Under the pieces are notes generated by a model. It was given only the letters and a program-made list of their open reading frames with translations. It did not search any database and had not been told where the DNA came from. 64,000 bases of DNA from positions 186,001 to 250,000 of the forward strand of contig NZ_PDHM01000028.1 of NCBI RefSeq assembly GCF_002573715.1, given 5' to 3'. The position numbers were made by a program, and so were the translations under genes. The number at the start of each line of letters is the position of its first letter. Within the stretch, counting starts at the first letter, position 1. Of this stretch, positions 1-7,043 are shown one piece after another. Source of the stretch: Paenibacillus sp. EZ-K15 (GTDB lineage: Bacteria > Bacillota > Bacilli > Paenibacillales > Paenibacillaceae).

Positions 1-109
1 GCGTATTGCGGAGCATGTGGGGTTTCAATACCCGCCTTATTTCTCCCGCCGCTTCTCGGCACGTTTCGGCCTATCGCCGCTGCAATTCCGAAAGCAGTAT
101 ACGGAGTAA
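1..109 (+). CDS. AraC-family transcriptional regulator, C-terminal end only (partial)
   Basis: An open frame enters from the left edge and stops with TAA at 107-109. Its 35 residues read as the last part of an AraC/XylS DNA-binding domain: IAEHVGFQYPPYFSRRF followed by GLSPLQFRKQY, the recognition-helix and final-helix signature of the second helix-turn-helix. The start and the sensor domain lie outside the window, so the effector and targets cannot be inferred. The next gene is on the opposite strand, so this is the 3' end of its transcript. The family call rests on the motif alone but the motif is very characteristic. Confidence 0.75.
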   Translation, partial: RIAEHVGFQYPPYFSRRFSARFGLSPLQFRKQYTE

Positions 110-223
110 GAAGCGAAGATGGGGCCAGCTTCGAAACACCCTACACTCTGCCATTCGGTTGGCAATGGGGATCGGCGGGGTCTTGATCGCGGAGCAACGA
201 GTTGGCGATGCATTGTCAGCAGC

Positions 224-257
224 AAAAAGAGACGGACCCCTCCAGGGCCCGTCTCTA
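224..257 (-). terminator. Rho-independent terminator of the ArsR-SRPBCC-VOC operon
   Basis: AGAGACGG and CCGTCTCT pair around a GC-rich loop, and read on the minus strand the stem is followed by TTTTT. It lies 20 bases past the stop of the VOC gene. Confidence 0.8.
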
Positions 258-276
258 ATGAATCGATTGCGTAATA

Positions 277-684
277 TTACGCTTCATTCGGCAGATTAAG
301 CTGCCATGATACGCCGAACTTGTCCGCGATCCAGCCGAACTTTTGGCTAAATCCATAGTTGTCCAGCGGCATCATCGCAACTCCGCCATCAATTAATGCC
401 CCGTACACCTTCTCGATCTCCGCTTCCGATTCGCAAGTCAGATAGATGGAGAAGGAAGGCGTGAACGTGAAATCATGCTTCACATTGCTGTCGATGCACA
501 TGAACGTTTGCCCCTTCAACGAAAAGGTGGCATGCATGACGCTTCCCTCGGCTCCCGGCTGATTGGGGCCATAACGGACGATGCTGGTTATTTCGGAATC
601 CTCGATAATGGAAATGTAATGGTTCATGGCTTCTTCGGCATTACCCTGAAACATTAAAAATGGGGTTGCACTCTTCATTGACAA
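277..684 (-). CDS. VOC-family (PhnB-like glyoxalase fold) protein
   Basis: A 135-residue protein of the PhnB/3-demethylubiquinone-methyltransferase-like branch of the vicinal oxygen chelate superfamily. The N-terminus (TPFLMFQGNAEEAMNHY) and C-terminus (DNYGFSQKFGWIADKFGVSW) are the usual hallmarks of this group. Members are single-domain beta-alpha-beta-beta-beta proteins acting as dimers; most have no proven reaction. The start is TTG at 684 with AGGGAG six bases upstream; ATG at 678 is the alternative. It is third in an ArsR-SRPBCC-VOC operon, 23 bases after the SRPBCC gene, so it is probably induced with it. The fold is certain; the substrate is unknown. Confidence 0.85.
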   Translation of the reverse strand: MSMKSATPFLMFQGNAEEAMNHYISIIEDSEITSIVRYGPNQPGAEGSVMHATFSLKGQTFMCIDSNVKHDFTFTPSFSIYLTCESEAEIEKVYGALIDGGVAMMPLDNYGFSQKFGWIADKFGVSWQLNLPNEA

Positions 685-707
685 TACACTCTCCCTTGTT
701 CATCTGA

Positions 708-1205
708 TTAGGATGGGTAGTTAATATTTCCTGTCTCGAGCAGTTGCTTCAAGCCCTCAAACATATAACCCCATCCATGTTCGGTTTGGGTATGATACTC
801 CGTGAGCGCCTTCTCGATATCCTCTGCGGTCCAATCTTCCTCGTGAGGGACAACGATCTCTTGAGTGAATGTCATTTCGCATCCTGCGTCCACGGCTTTG
901 AACTCAACCGTTATTTGGTCCACTGTTTCGCTGAACTGGGGCATCCTGAAGGTAAGCACCAGCTTGTGAGGCCGGTCGATTACAAGATACTCCCCAATGG
1001 CCCGGTACTCCTTGCCTTCCCGAACGTCAACAATCTCCCAGGTTCCGCCCACGCGAGGATCATTACGGGCGATCTTGTTCGTCGTTTCCATCGTAAACAA
1101 CCATTTGCGCATCATGTCGGGGTTTAACCAGGCATCAAACACTCGTTCCGGCGCTACCTCAAACAAGCGTTTCATGACCAGTGTAGTTGTAGAGGCTTTC
1201 TCCAA
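708..1205 (-). CDS. SRPBCC/AHSA1-family protein
   Basis: A 165-residue protein of the START-like SRPBCC superfamily, Activator-of-Hsp90 (AHSA1) branch. Visible signatures are RLFEVAPERVFDAWLNPDMM with KWLF near the start, the GGTWEI and GEYLVIDRPHKLVLTF strands, and the closing helix with HGWGYMFEGLKQLLE. Such proteins form a deep hydrophobic pocket; in bacteria the ligand is usually unknown. TTG at 1205 with AAGGA nine bases upstream fits as start. It sits 88 bases downstream of an ArsR regulator. The ArsR-AHSA1 pair is a common two-gene unit in bacilli and actinobacteria, here extended by a VOC gene. The role in stress or small-molecule handling is inferred only. Confidence 0.85.
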   Translation of the reverse strand: MEKASTTTLVMKRLFEVAPERVFDAWLNPDMMRKWLFTMETTNKIARNDPRVGGTWEIVDVREGKEYRAIGEYLVIDRPHKLVLTFRMPQFSETVDQITVEFKAVDAGCEMTFTQEIVVPHEEDWTAEDIEKALTEYHTQTEHGWGYMFEGLKQLLETGNINYPS

Positions 1206-1293
1206 TGTAAATCATCCTTCTCTTATTAAAAGTGGTATTCCGTCTGTTTCCCCTAGTTCTCATCGTTGTCCAGGATGTTCAGCCGTATTCCTG

Positions 1294-1638
1294 TTAATGC
1301 TCCTCCTTCTTCGCTTTGTTCAGCTCACGTTCCAATGCATCAAATTGCCGGGTCCAGAATCGTTCGTAGAATTGCAGCCATTCCATCGCCCTGGACATGA
1401 CGCCCGGATTGAGACGACAGGTATGTGTCCGCCCCTGAATGGATCGATCCAGCAGGCCGGAGCGCTCCAGCACCTTAATATGCTTGGAGGCTGCCGCAAG
1501 CGACATGTCAAACGGCTCGGCCAGCTCGGATACGGTCCGCTCCTGCGCCGCGATCATACGCACCATCTCTCTTCGGGTCGGGTCAGCCAGTGCGTGGAAG
1601 ATGTGATCCAGTTGTTCTTCGTTATTTTGTTCAACCAT
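1294..1638 (-). CDS. ArsR-family winged-helix regulator
   Basis: A 114-residue protein when started at ATG 1638. The frame is open further upstream, but that part would run through the promoter. The sequence carries the winged-helix core: HALADPTRREMVRMI, SELAEPFDMSLAAASKHIKV as helix-turn-helix, and LERSGLLDRSIQGRTHTCRL as wing. No cysteine-rich metal site is visible, so it belongs with the non-metal ArsR group often paired with AHSA1 proteins. It heads the operon and very likely represses it by binding the palindrome at 1671-1686, which overlaps its own -35 box. Confidence is high for the family and moderate for autoregulation. Confidence 0.88.
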   Translation of the reverse strand: MVEQNNEEQLDHIFHALADPTRREMVRMIAAQERTVSELAEPFDMSLAAASKHIKVLERSGLLDRSIQGRTHTCRLNPGVMSRAMEWLQFYERFWTRQFDALERELNKAKKEEH

Positions 1639-1686
1639 GTGGTTAACTATAATAGATGAATCCCGAAAAATCAACCAATTGGTTGA
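1631..1686 (-). promoter_or_regulatory. Promoter and palindromic ArsR operator
   Basis: A perfect 16-bp palindrome, TCAACCAATTGGTTGA, lies at 1671-1686, and a degenerate copy (TCAACCATGTGGTTA) overlaps the start codon at 1631-1645. On the minus strand TTGGTT (1678-1673) and TATTAT (1654-1649) are spaced by 18 bases, so the perfect palindrome covers the -35 box. This fits autorepression by the ArsR protein. Confidence 0.65.
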
Positions 1687-1794
1687 ATATAGGGCAACAA
1701 AAAAAGCAAAGCCCTCCACTTAAAGGGTCTGGCCACGATAATTCTTTTACTCGATCCTGCCCCGGCGGCACTTTACGCTCGCCACAGCATTTTT

Positions 1795-2529
1795 TTATCC
1801 GATAACCTCATCAAGCAGCCCCTCCAGCTCGCCATAACTCGTCACGGTATGCTGCGGTTGATGCTCCGATTCCGGCCCGACGCTCCGATGATTGAACCAA
1901 ATCACATGCCAGCCCGCGGCCAGGGCGCCAACCACATCATTACGCCACGAATCGCCGATGTAATAAGAGCCCTCCGGCACCGTTCCGGTCAGCCGATTCA
2001 CATGGTGGAATATCCGCGGATCGGGCTTGTCCCAGCCCACGGCTCCGGATACGAACAGACGCTCCTCCGGTATGAGGTCACCCAGCCGCATAGCCCCGAT
2101 TTTGTTCATCTGGTGTTCCGCCGGCCCGTTGGTGATCAACCCAACGACATGCCCGGCATCCGCCAATTTCTTAAGCAGCTCCCGGGCGCCTTCAAACATC
2201 GTGATGTTATACTGCCTGTCCAGGTATGTCTGCTGTACCGCTTCGGCCTCCTCAAGGGTCAGCTGTATGCCGAATTCGGCCAGCGCTAACTGGAACCGAC
2301 GTCTGCGCATATCTTCAACCGCTTCCCCGTAAGCCGCCGTGCCCGCTCCTCCGAGCTCTACGGACAGCATGTCACTGTAATACCGCATCCGGTGGTAGGC
2401 GGCTTCATAAGGAAACGCTCCACCCGGATGGGCAACCTCCTGAACGGCATCGCGAAAAGGCGCCAGATGGTCATACAATGTATCATCCACATCGAAGAAG
2501 ATTCCCTTCGGTGATAATGTTGGCTTCAT
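1795..2529 (-). CDS. HAD-superfamily hydrolase (YjjG/HAD-IA type phosphatase)
   Basis: A 244-residue HAD phosphatase. Motif I is FFDVDDTLYDH with the nucleophile and general-acid aspartates, motif II is GLITNGPAEHQ, and motifs III and IV are WDKPDPRIFH and YYIGDSWRNDVVGA. The helical C1 cap lies between motifs I and II. The family hydrolyses small phosphate esters, often nucleotides or sugar phosphates, in the cytoplasm. ATG 2529 is preferred over ATG 2535 because AGAGGG then lies six bases away. It is transcribed alone, convergent with nothing close. The true substrate is not predictable. Confidence 0.85.
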   Translation of the reverse strand: MKPTLSPKGIFFDVDDTLYDHLAPFRDAVQEVAHPGGAFPYEAAYHRMRYYSDMLSVELGGAGTAAYGEAVEDMRRRRFQLALAEFGIQLTLEEAEAVQQTYLDRQYNITMFEGARELLKKLADAGHVVGLITNGPAEHQMNKIGAMRLGDLIPEERLFVSGAVGWDKPDPRIFHHVNRLTGTVPEGSYYIGDSWRNDVVGALAAGWHVIWFNHRSVGPESEHQPQHTVTSYGELEGLLDEVIG

Positions 2530-2738
2530 GTTCATCCCTCTTCCTCATTCTATCCCTCTATTGTACCCGCATCGGCACTGCCCGGGTCAAGCCCATCTGT
2601 TAATAAGTTCCTTCCCTATGATATGATGGCATTAAAGCGGCACGAAACGGCAATTGGAGCCTTTTGTCCGTACTCGCGGCAGCCAAGAAAGCGCCAATTG
2701 TAATGCCCGATTCATGTACCCGGATAAGGAGATGAATA

Positions 2739-3626
2739 ATGATGACCAAGGATATGACCGAAGTGTGGAGTAAGGATTTCGTTCCCGAGGGGAACCGTGC
2801 CAGCAACGTGGACCGTTTTACCGGCTTTGAGGATACCTACGACCAGCATCGCCCCGAAGCTCCCGAGGAGGTTGTCGCCCTGCTGACAGGATATTTGGAA
2901 CGCAAGCCCTCCCTCGTCGTCGACTTGGGATGCGGCACGGGACTGTCCTCGTTTGCATGGAGAGACGCGGCGGACCAAGTCATAGGCGTCGAGCCGAATG
3001 ATGATATGCGGGGTAAAGCCATCGCCAAACTGCAATCACTGCAGCAAGAGGCCGACGCCAGCCACGATGTTCAGCTTGCCGACATCAAGTTCGTCTCCGG
3101 CTATTCAAACCAATTGGCGCTCCCGGATCAGTCCGCGGACATCATCACCTGTTCCCAATCCTTTCACTGGATGGACCCGGCCAGCACGTTGAAGGAAGTC
3201 TCCCGCGTTCTGCGCGAGGAAGGGATATTCGCGGTATATGATTGCGATTGGCCGCCGAGCCTGACCTGGAAGGTCGAGCAATCCTACCATGAGCTGATCG
3301 AATGGGCAGAGGACATCATCGACCGCCATGTGGAGGCACAGGAGAAGGCCTATAAAGGGAATAAGAACGAGCATCTCAAGCATATCCGGGAGAGCGGGGT
3401 TTTTCGGTTCTCCAAAGAGATCGTATTCCATCATATGGAGCCGTTCACCGCCGAACGATATACCGGTCTTGCCGTCAGTCAAGGCGGCATCCAGAACGTG
3501 TTCAAGCTGAAACCAACCGAATTGAATGATAAAATCGCGCAGTTTCATGCGCTGGTCGAGGAGCACTTCCAAGGGCGGACACTTCCCGTTATGCTCAGCT
3601 ACCGCATGCGGCTCGGCATTAAATAA
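2739..3626 (+). CDS. Class I SAM-dependent methyltransferase
   Basis: A 295-residue cytoplasmic methyltransferase. Motif I is VVDLGCGTGLSSF with the acidic residue of motif II at GVEPNDDMR. The post-motif segment ADIITCSQSFHWMDPASTL is the type seen in the UbiE/Tam-like Methyltransf_11 group, including the FHWM motif of trans-aconitate-type enzymes. The ribosome-binding site AAGGAG precedes ATG 2739. It is a single-gene unit facing the ABC transporter operon. The methyl acceptor cannot be predicted. It may be a trans-aconitate-like or general small-molecule methyltransferase. Confidence 0.8.
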   Translation: MMTKDMTEVWSKDFVPEGNRASNVDRFTGFEDTYDQHRPEAPEEVVALLTGYLERKPSLVVDLGCGTGLSSFAWRDAADQVIGVEPNDDMRGKAIAKLQSLQQEADASHDVQLADIKFVSGYSNQLALPDQSADIITCSQSFHWMDPASTLKEVSRVLREEGIFAVYDCDWPPSLTWKVEQSYHELIEWAEDIIDRHVEAQEKAYKGNKNEHLKHIRESGVFRFSKEIVFHHMEPFTAERYTGLAVSQGGIQNVFKLKPTELNDKIAQFHALVEEHFQGRTLPVMLSYRMRLGIK

Positions 3627-3633
3627 AGAGAGC

Positions 3634-3678
3634 AAAAAGGGACAGCCCAAGGGTCTATTGACCCTGGAGCTGCCCCTT
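3634..3678 (-). terminator. Rho-independent terminator of the sugar ABC operon
   Basis: GGGGCAGC pairs with GCTGTCCC on the minus strand and is followed by TTTTT. It lies about 50 bases past the last permease gene. The methyltransferase gene ends on the other strand just beside it, so the stem may also stop that transcript. Confidence 0.75.
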
Positions 3679-3726
3679 AATCGTTAACCATAAGTATAGA
3701 AAAATCGCGCATTTCCCACCACCCGC

Positions 3727-4548
3727 TCAACCCTTCACGGCACCTGCCGAAATTCCATCAACGAAATATTTCTGCAAGAAGATATATACCAGAATGCTTG
3801 GAATGGCAGCCAGCAGCGAGCCTGACGCAATCCAGCCGATCTGCGCGCTGTTCTCTCCGAAGAAGCTGGATAACGCAACCGTGATCGTTCTCGAATCCGG
3901 CTCCTGCAGGAAGAAGAGCGAGAACTGGTAGTCATTCCAGATCGAGTTCGCATTCATGATGAGAATCGTAGCCGTCACAGGCTTCAGCAGCGGGAAAATG
4001 ATTCGGAAGAACAGCCCGGTCCGCGTTGCCCCATCGATCATGGCGGCCTCATCGAGTTCCCGCGGAATCGTTCCGATAAAGCTGGTATAGAGGAAAATCG
4101 CCATCGACAGTTGAAACGTCACATGCAGCAACACGATCCCCAGATACGTATTCATAAATCCGATATCCACGAACAGTTTATACAGCGGCACCAGAATCGT
4201 CAGCGGCGGAACGATCAGCGCGCTGACAAATATACCGTAGACCCATTTATTGAGCTTCGACTGATAGCGCGCCAGAGGAAAAGCGGCAAGCGAGCCAAAA
4301 GCCAGTATGAGCACGACTGATAATATCGTGATGACACCGGTATTGAGAAAGGCCTGGCCCAGCCGGGCATTCTGCCAGGCGCTTACGAAGTTGTCGGTAA
4401 ACCAGTACCCCGGAAATAGCCACTTCGAGCTCATGTCCCGCATATCCTTGAAAGAAACGGTCAGCAGAATGTAAAAAGGGATGATGTGCACCAACGCCAC
4501 GGCAAAACCGATGATCGTATAAATCCACGTACGCTTTCGATGCTTCAT
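3727..4548 (-). CDS. CUT1 sugar ABC transporter permease (MalG/UgpE-like)
   Basis: A 273-residue membrane protein with six predicted transmembrane helices, the first right after MKHRKRTW. The cytoplasmic coupling loop has the EAA signature ELDEAAMIDGATRTGLFFRI. The end, GISAGAVKG, is the typical C-terminus of the MalG-like partner in CUT1 importers. It starts inside the last codon of the upstream permease (ATGA overlap), so the two are translationally coupled and form the channel together. No ATPase gene is present; such systems usually share an MsmX/UgpC-type ATPase encoded elsewhere. The substrate is probably an oligosaccharide but is unresolved. Confidence 0.9.
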   Translation of the reverse strand: MKHRKRTWIYTIIGFAVALVHIIPFYILLTVSFKDMRDMSSKWLFPGYWFTDNFVSAWQNARLGQAFLNTGVITILSVVLILAFGSLAAFPLARYQSKLNKWVYGIFVSALIVPPLTILVPLYKLFVDIGFMNTYLGIVLLHVTFQLSMAIFLYTSFIGTIPRELDEAAMIDGATRTGLFFRIIFPLLKPVTATILIMNANSIWNDYQFSLFFLQEPDSRTITVALSSFFGENSAQIGWIASGSLLAAIPSILVYIFLQKYFVDGISAGAVKG

Positions 4549-5468
4549 TGGGACAGCTCCTTTCGACGTAAGAAGTACAGAGCTGTCAGACTGATGACGG
4601 TAATGAGCAGAAACATCAGGTTGCCGAGCGCAGCCGCGAGCCCCGCATCCTGACGGGCAAAATAAAGCTCATACATCATGGTGGATAGGGAAGCCGAGGC
4701 ATACCCCGGTCCGCCGTTCGTCAGCGCTTTAATGACATCAAACAGCTTTAATCCCCCAATCAGATTCAGGATGATGCTGGTGGTGAGGGCCGGTGCAAGC
4801 AGCGGAAACGTAATCCGGAAGAACCGGTTTTTTGCCGTGGCTCCGTCGATTTCAGCCGCTTCGTAATAATCCTTCGGAATGCCCTGCAGCCCCGAGAGAA
4901 AGATCATCATCGCGATCCCAAGGTACTGATAGGTGTTAACGACCATAATGATCCACACGTTAATGTTCGGCTCGGCGAGCAGATTGACCGGTGATCCGGT
5001 AAACAGCATGAGGATGTCATTGATGGCCCCGCCATTATACTGGAGCAGGAAATACCATATATAACCCATGATGATCGGGCTGACAATCGCAGGAATATAG
5101 ACGATAACTCTGACGAAGGTCCGGCCTTTGCCGTACTTGTTCAACAACAGCGCATACACGAGGCCCAATATATTCTGAAAAAGCGTACTGCCGACGCCGT
5201 AAATAAGCGTGTTCAGAATAACGGTGTGGATTCGGCTATCCGTCAGCATTCTATGGTAGTTATCAAGTCCAATGTAATTCATCGCCTGAGAGAACCCGTT
5301 CCAATCGGTAAAGGAAATGAGCAATCCGCGGAAAAAAGGATAAAAAATAAATACGATAAACAGCAGCAATGCGGGAACGTACATCCAGTTCAGCATAAAA
5401 TTCGAATGGGTAAACCGTTTGGTGCCCCGGACCGGAGCGGCTTCACTTCTAGCCATGCCTGTCTTCAC
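4545..5468 (-). CDS. CUT1 sugar ABC transporter permease (MalF/UgpA-like)
   Basis: A 307-residue inner-membrane protein with six predicted helices. The EAA loop reads YEAAEIDGATAKNRFFRITF, and LTNGGPGYAS follows, both standard for MalF/UgpA-type subunits. GTG 5468 has AGGAG eleven bases upstream; ATG 5456 is the alternative. It pairs with the permease at 3727-4548 and receives sugar from the lipoprotein encoded upstream. A 77-base gap with a GC-rich hairpin separates it from the binding-protein gene. Confidence 0.9.
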   Translation of the reverse strand: MKTGMARSEAAPVRGTKRFTHSNFMLNWMYVPALLLFIVFIFYPFFRGLLISFTDWNGFSQAMNYIGLDNYHRMLTDSRIHTVILNTLIYGVGSTLFQNILGLVYALLLNKYGKGRTFVRVIVYIPAIVSPIIMGYIWYFLLQYNGGAINDILMLFTGSPVNLLAEPNINVWIIMVVNTYQYLGIAMMIFLSGLQGIPKDYYEAAEIDGATAKNRFFRITFPLLAPALTTSIILNLIGGLKLFDVIKALTNGGPGYASASLSTMMYELYFARQDAGLAAALGNLMFLLITVISLTALYFLRRKELSQ

Positions 5469-5498
5469 TCTCGCTCACACTCCTCTTAGCCAAGTGAT

Positions 5499-5540
5499 AA
5501 GGCGCGCATAAGCGCAGCTTGCCTGCACTTCGCGCGCCTT
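5499..5540 (-). other. Intergenic hairpin between binding-protein and permease genes
   Basis: AAGGCGCGC pairs with GCGCGCCTT across a 24-base loop. There is no T run, so it is not a strong terminator. Such stems after binding-protein genes usually protect the upstream message and lower expression of the permeases. That role is inferred from position. Confidence 0.55.
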
Positions 5541-5545
5541 CATGT

Positions 5546-6850
5546 TTATTCCTTGGACAACCGTTCCACCTCAACCTTCATGGTCTCGCTGAACTGCTCC
5601 GGCGTCACCCGGCCGGCCAGGAGCTCGGTGCCCGTCTTGCAGAGCACGTCCCACATGCCGTTCGGCAGGTAGACACGATCAAAATAAGGGAAGACGCGAA
5701 TATCGGCGTATTGTTCATAGTAAGCGGTCAGTTCATGGTTCGTCTGCACATCCTTGAGCCCGGGAGGGTTCTTCGACACGTTGGAGAGCTTGGCCATATT
5801 CTCCGGCTTGGCAAAATACTGCAGCAGCTTCTTGGCTTCATCCGGATGCTTGGAATCCTTCCACAACGCAAGCGTATTGCGCTCCCCACCGGCGAATGTC
5901 GGCGTATCGCCTTCGATCATGGAAGGCACCGGCATAATACCGATATTTATGTTCGGATCGATTTTATGGACGTCATCCATGAATGCAGGCCCTACCAGCA
6001 CGAACGTTGCTTTGCCTGCGGCAAAGGCTGCCGGAAGGTCACTGCGCTTCGCCGTCAGAACGTCTTCGTTCATAAGGCCCCGTTCCTTCAGATCGACCAA
6101 GCTTTGAGCCAGCGGCGTGAAGCCGGACCAGTCGAACGTCCCGTTCAAGAGAGCCTCGGCTTGATTATTCGGAGCCGTGATGAGAAGCGGGCTCGCAAAA
6201 TTGTCCAGGTACTGCCCGATCATCGAATCGTCGATGCCCGAGAGATAGAAGGGTCTCGTCTTGCCTCCACTTTCTTCCTTGATCTTTTCGCCGGCCGCAA
6301 TTAACTCCTCGAACGTGCTTGGCACCTCGATCCCGTATTCCTTCAGCATATCGGCATTGTACAGGAGTCCGTCCTTCGCTTCGGTCAGTACCAGAGCGTA
6401 TAACTTGCCATCCTCATCCGTCACCACGTCACGAATCGTGTCGGTGAGATTGGCGGCCCACGGTTCATCCCTCAGATCCGCCAAATACTCTCCATAACGA
6501 AGTTTGGCCCAGCCATGCGTATCAAAAATGTCAGGCAGGTCGTTGGCGGCCATTTTGACCTTCATGGTGTTCTCATAGCCCGTGCTGTCAAACTGCAGGT
6601 TGACGCTGATGTCGGGATTCTCCTTGGTGAAGCCGTCCACGATCCCGCGATACACCTCGGTAAGCGACTCATCGGCGACGTTGACCATCATCGACAGCGT
6701 GACTTTCGCTTCCCCGGAGCCAATCTTGCCGGAGCCGCTGCCTCCATTGTTCGTGCCTGCGCCTGTCTCTATTGCGTCCGGCCGCGAGGAGCACGCCGTG
6801 ATCAAGCACAGCAAGGCGACGGCCATGATCCAACATGCACGTTTTTTCAT
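5546..6850 (-). CDS. Sugar ABC transporter substrate-binding lipoprotein (CUT1)
   Basis: A 434-residue extracellular binding protein anchored by lipid. It has a signal peptide (KKRACWIMAVALLCLITAC) whose cysteine follows a lipobox (LITAC). The body has family-1 solute-binding features: a VTLSMMVN strand, DLPDIFDTHGW, YALVLTEAKDGLLYNADML, and AAGKATFVLVGPAF. ATG 6850 is chosen because GAGGTGGG lies upstream and the signal peptide begins there; the frame is open for another 20 codons. It heads the importer operon, divergent from the kinase/regulator pair that probably senses the same sugar. Confidence 0.9.
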   Translation of the reverse strand: MKKRACWIMAVALLCLITACSSRPDAIETGAGTNNGGSGSGKIGSGEAKVTLSMMVNVADESLTEVYRGIVDGFTKENPDISVNLQFDSTGYENTMKVKMAANDLPDIFDTHGWAKLRYGEYLADLRDEPWAANLTDTIRDVVTDEDGKLYALVLTEAKDGLLYNADMLKEYGIEVPSTFEELIAAGEKIKEESGGKTRPFYLSGIDDSMIGQYLDNFASPLLITAPNNQAEALLNGTFDWSGFTPLAQSLVDLKERGLMNEDVLTAKRSDLPAAFAAGKATFVLVGPAFMDDVHKIDPNINIGIMPVPSMIEGDTPTFAGGERNTLALWKDSKHPDEAKKLLQYFAKPENMAKLSNVSKNPPGLKDVQTNHELTAYYEQYADIRVFPYFDRVYLPNGMWDVLCKTGTELLAGRVTPEQFSETMKVEVERLSKE

Positions 6851-6914
6851 TAATACCCACCTCATTCGGAATGTATAGTGTAACAATCCTTGCATCATTA
6901 AGGTTAGCATACAT

Positions 6915-6958
6915 AATAGCGCTTACATATGATCCAAAACTACGATGTAAGCGCTATT
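6915..6958. promoter_or_regulatory. Divergent control region: 14-bp inverted repeat with two cre-like sites
   Basis: AATAGCGCTTACAT (6915-6928) and its exact reverse complement (6945-6958) flank a 16-base spacer between the binding-protein gene and the histidine kinase gene. Each arm reads outward as TGTAAGCGCTATT, one mismatch from the CcpA cre consensus. It may therefore be a double cre or the binding site of the neighbouring AraC-type response regulator. Confidence 0.6.
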
Positions 6959-7043
6959 TTATGTGTATTGTCGCCTCGGGCAGGTTCCAGTACAATAGAA
7001 CCAACATGCTTATTCGAGACTTAGCGAAATGGAGGCTGCTCCC

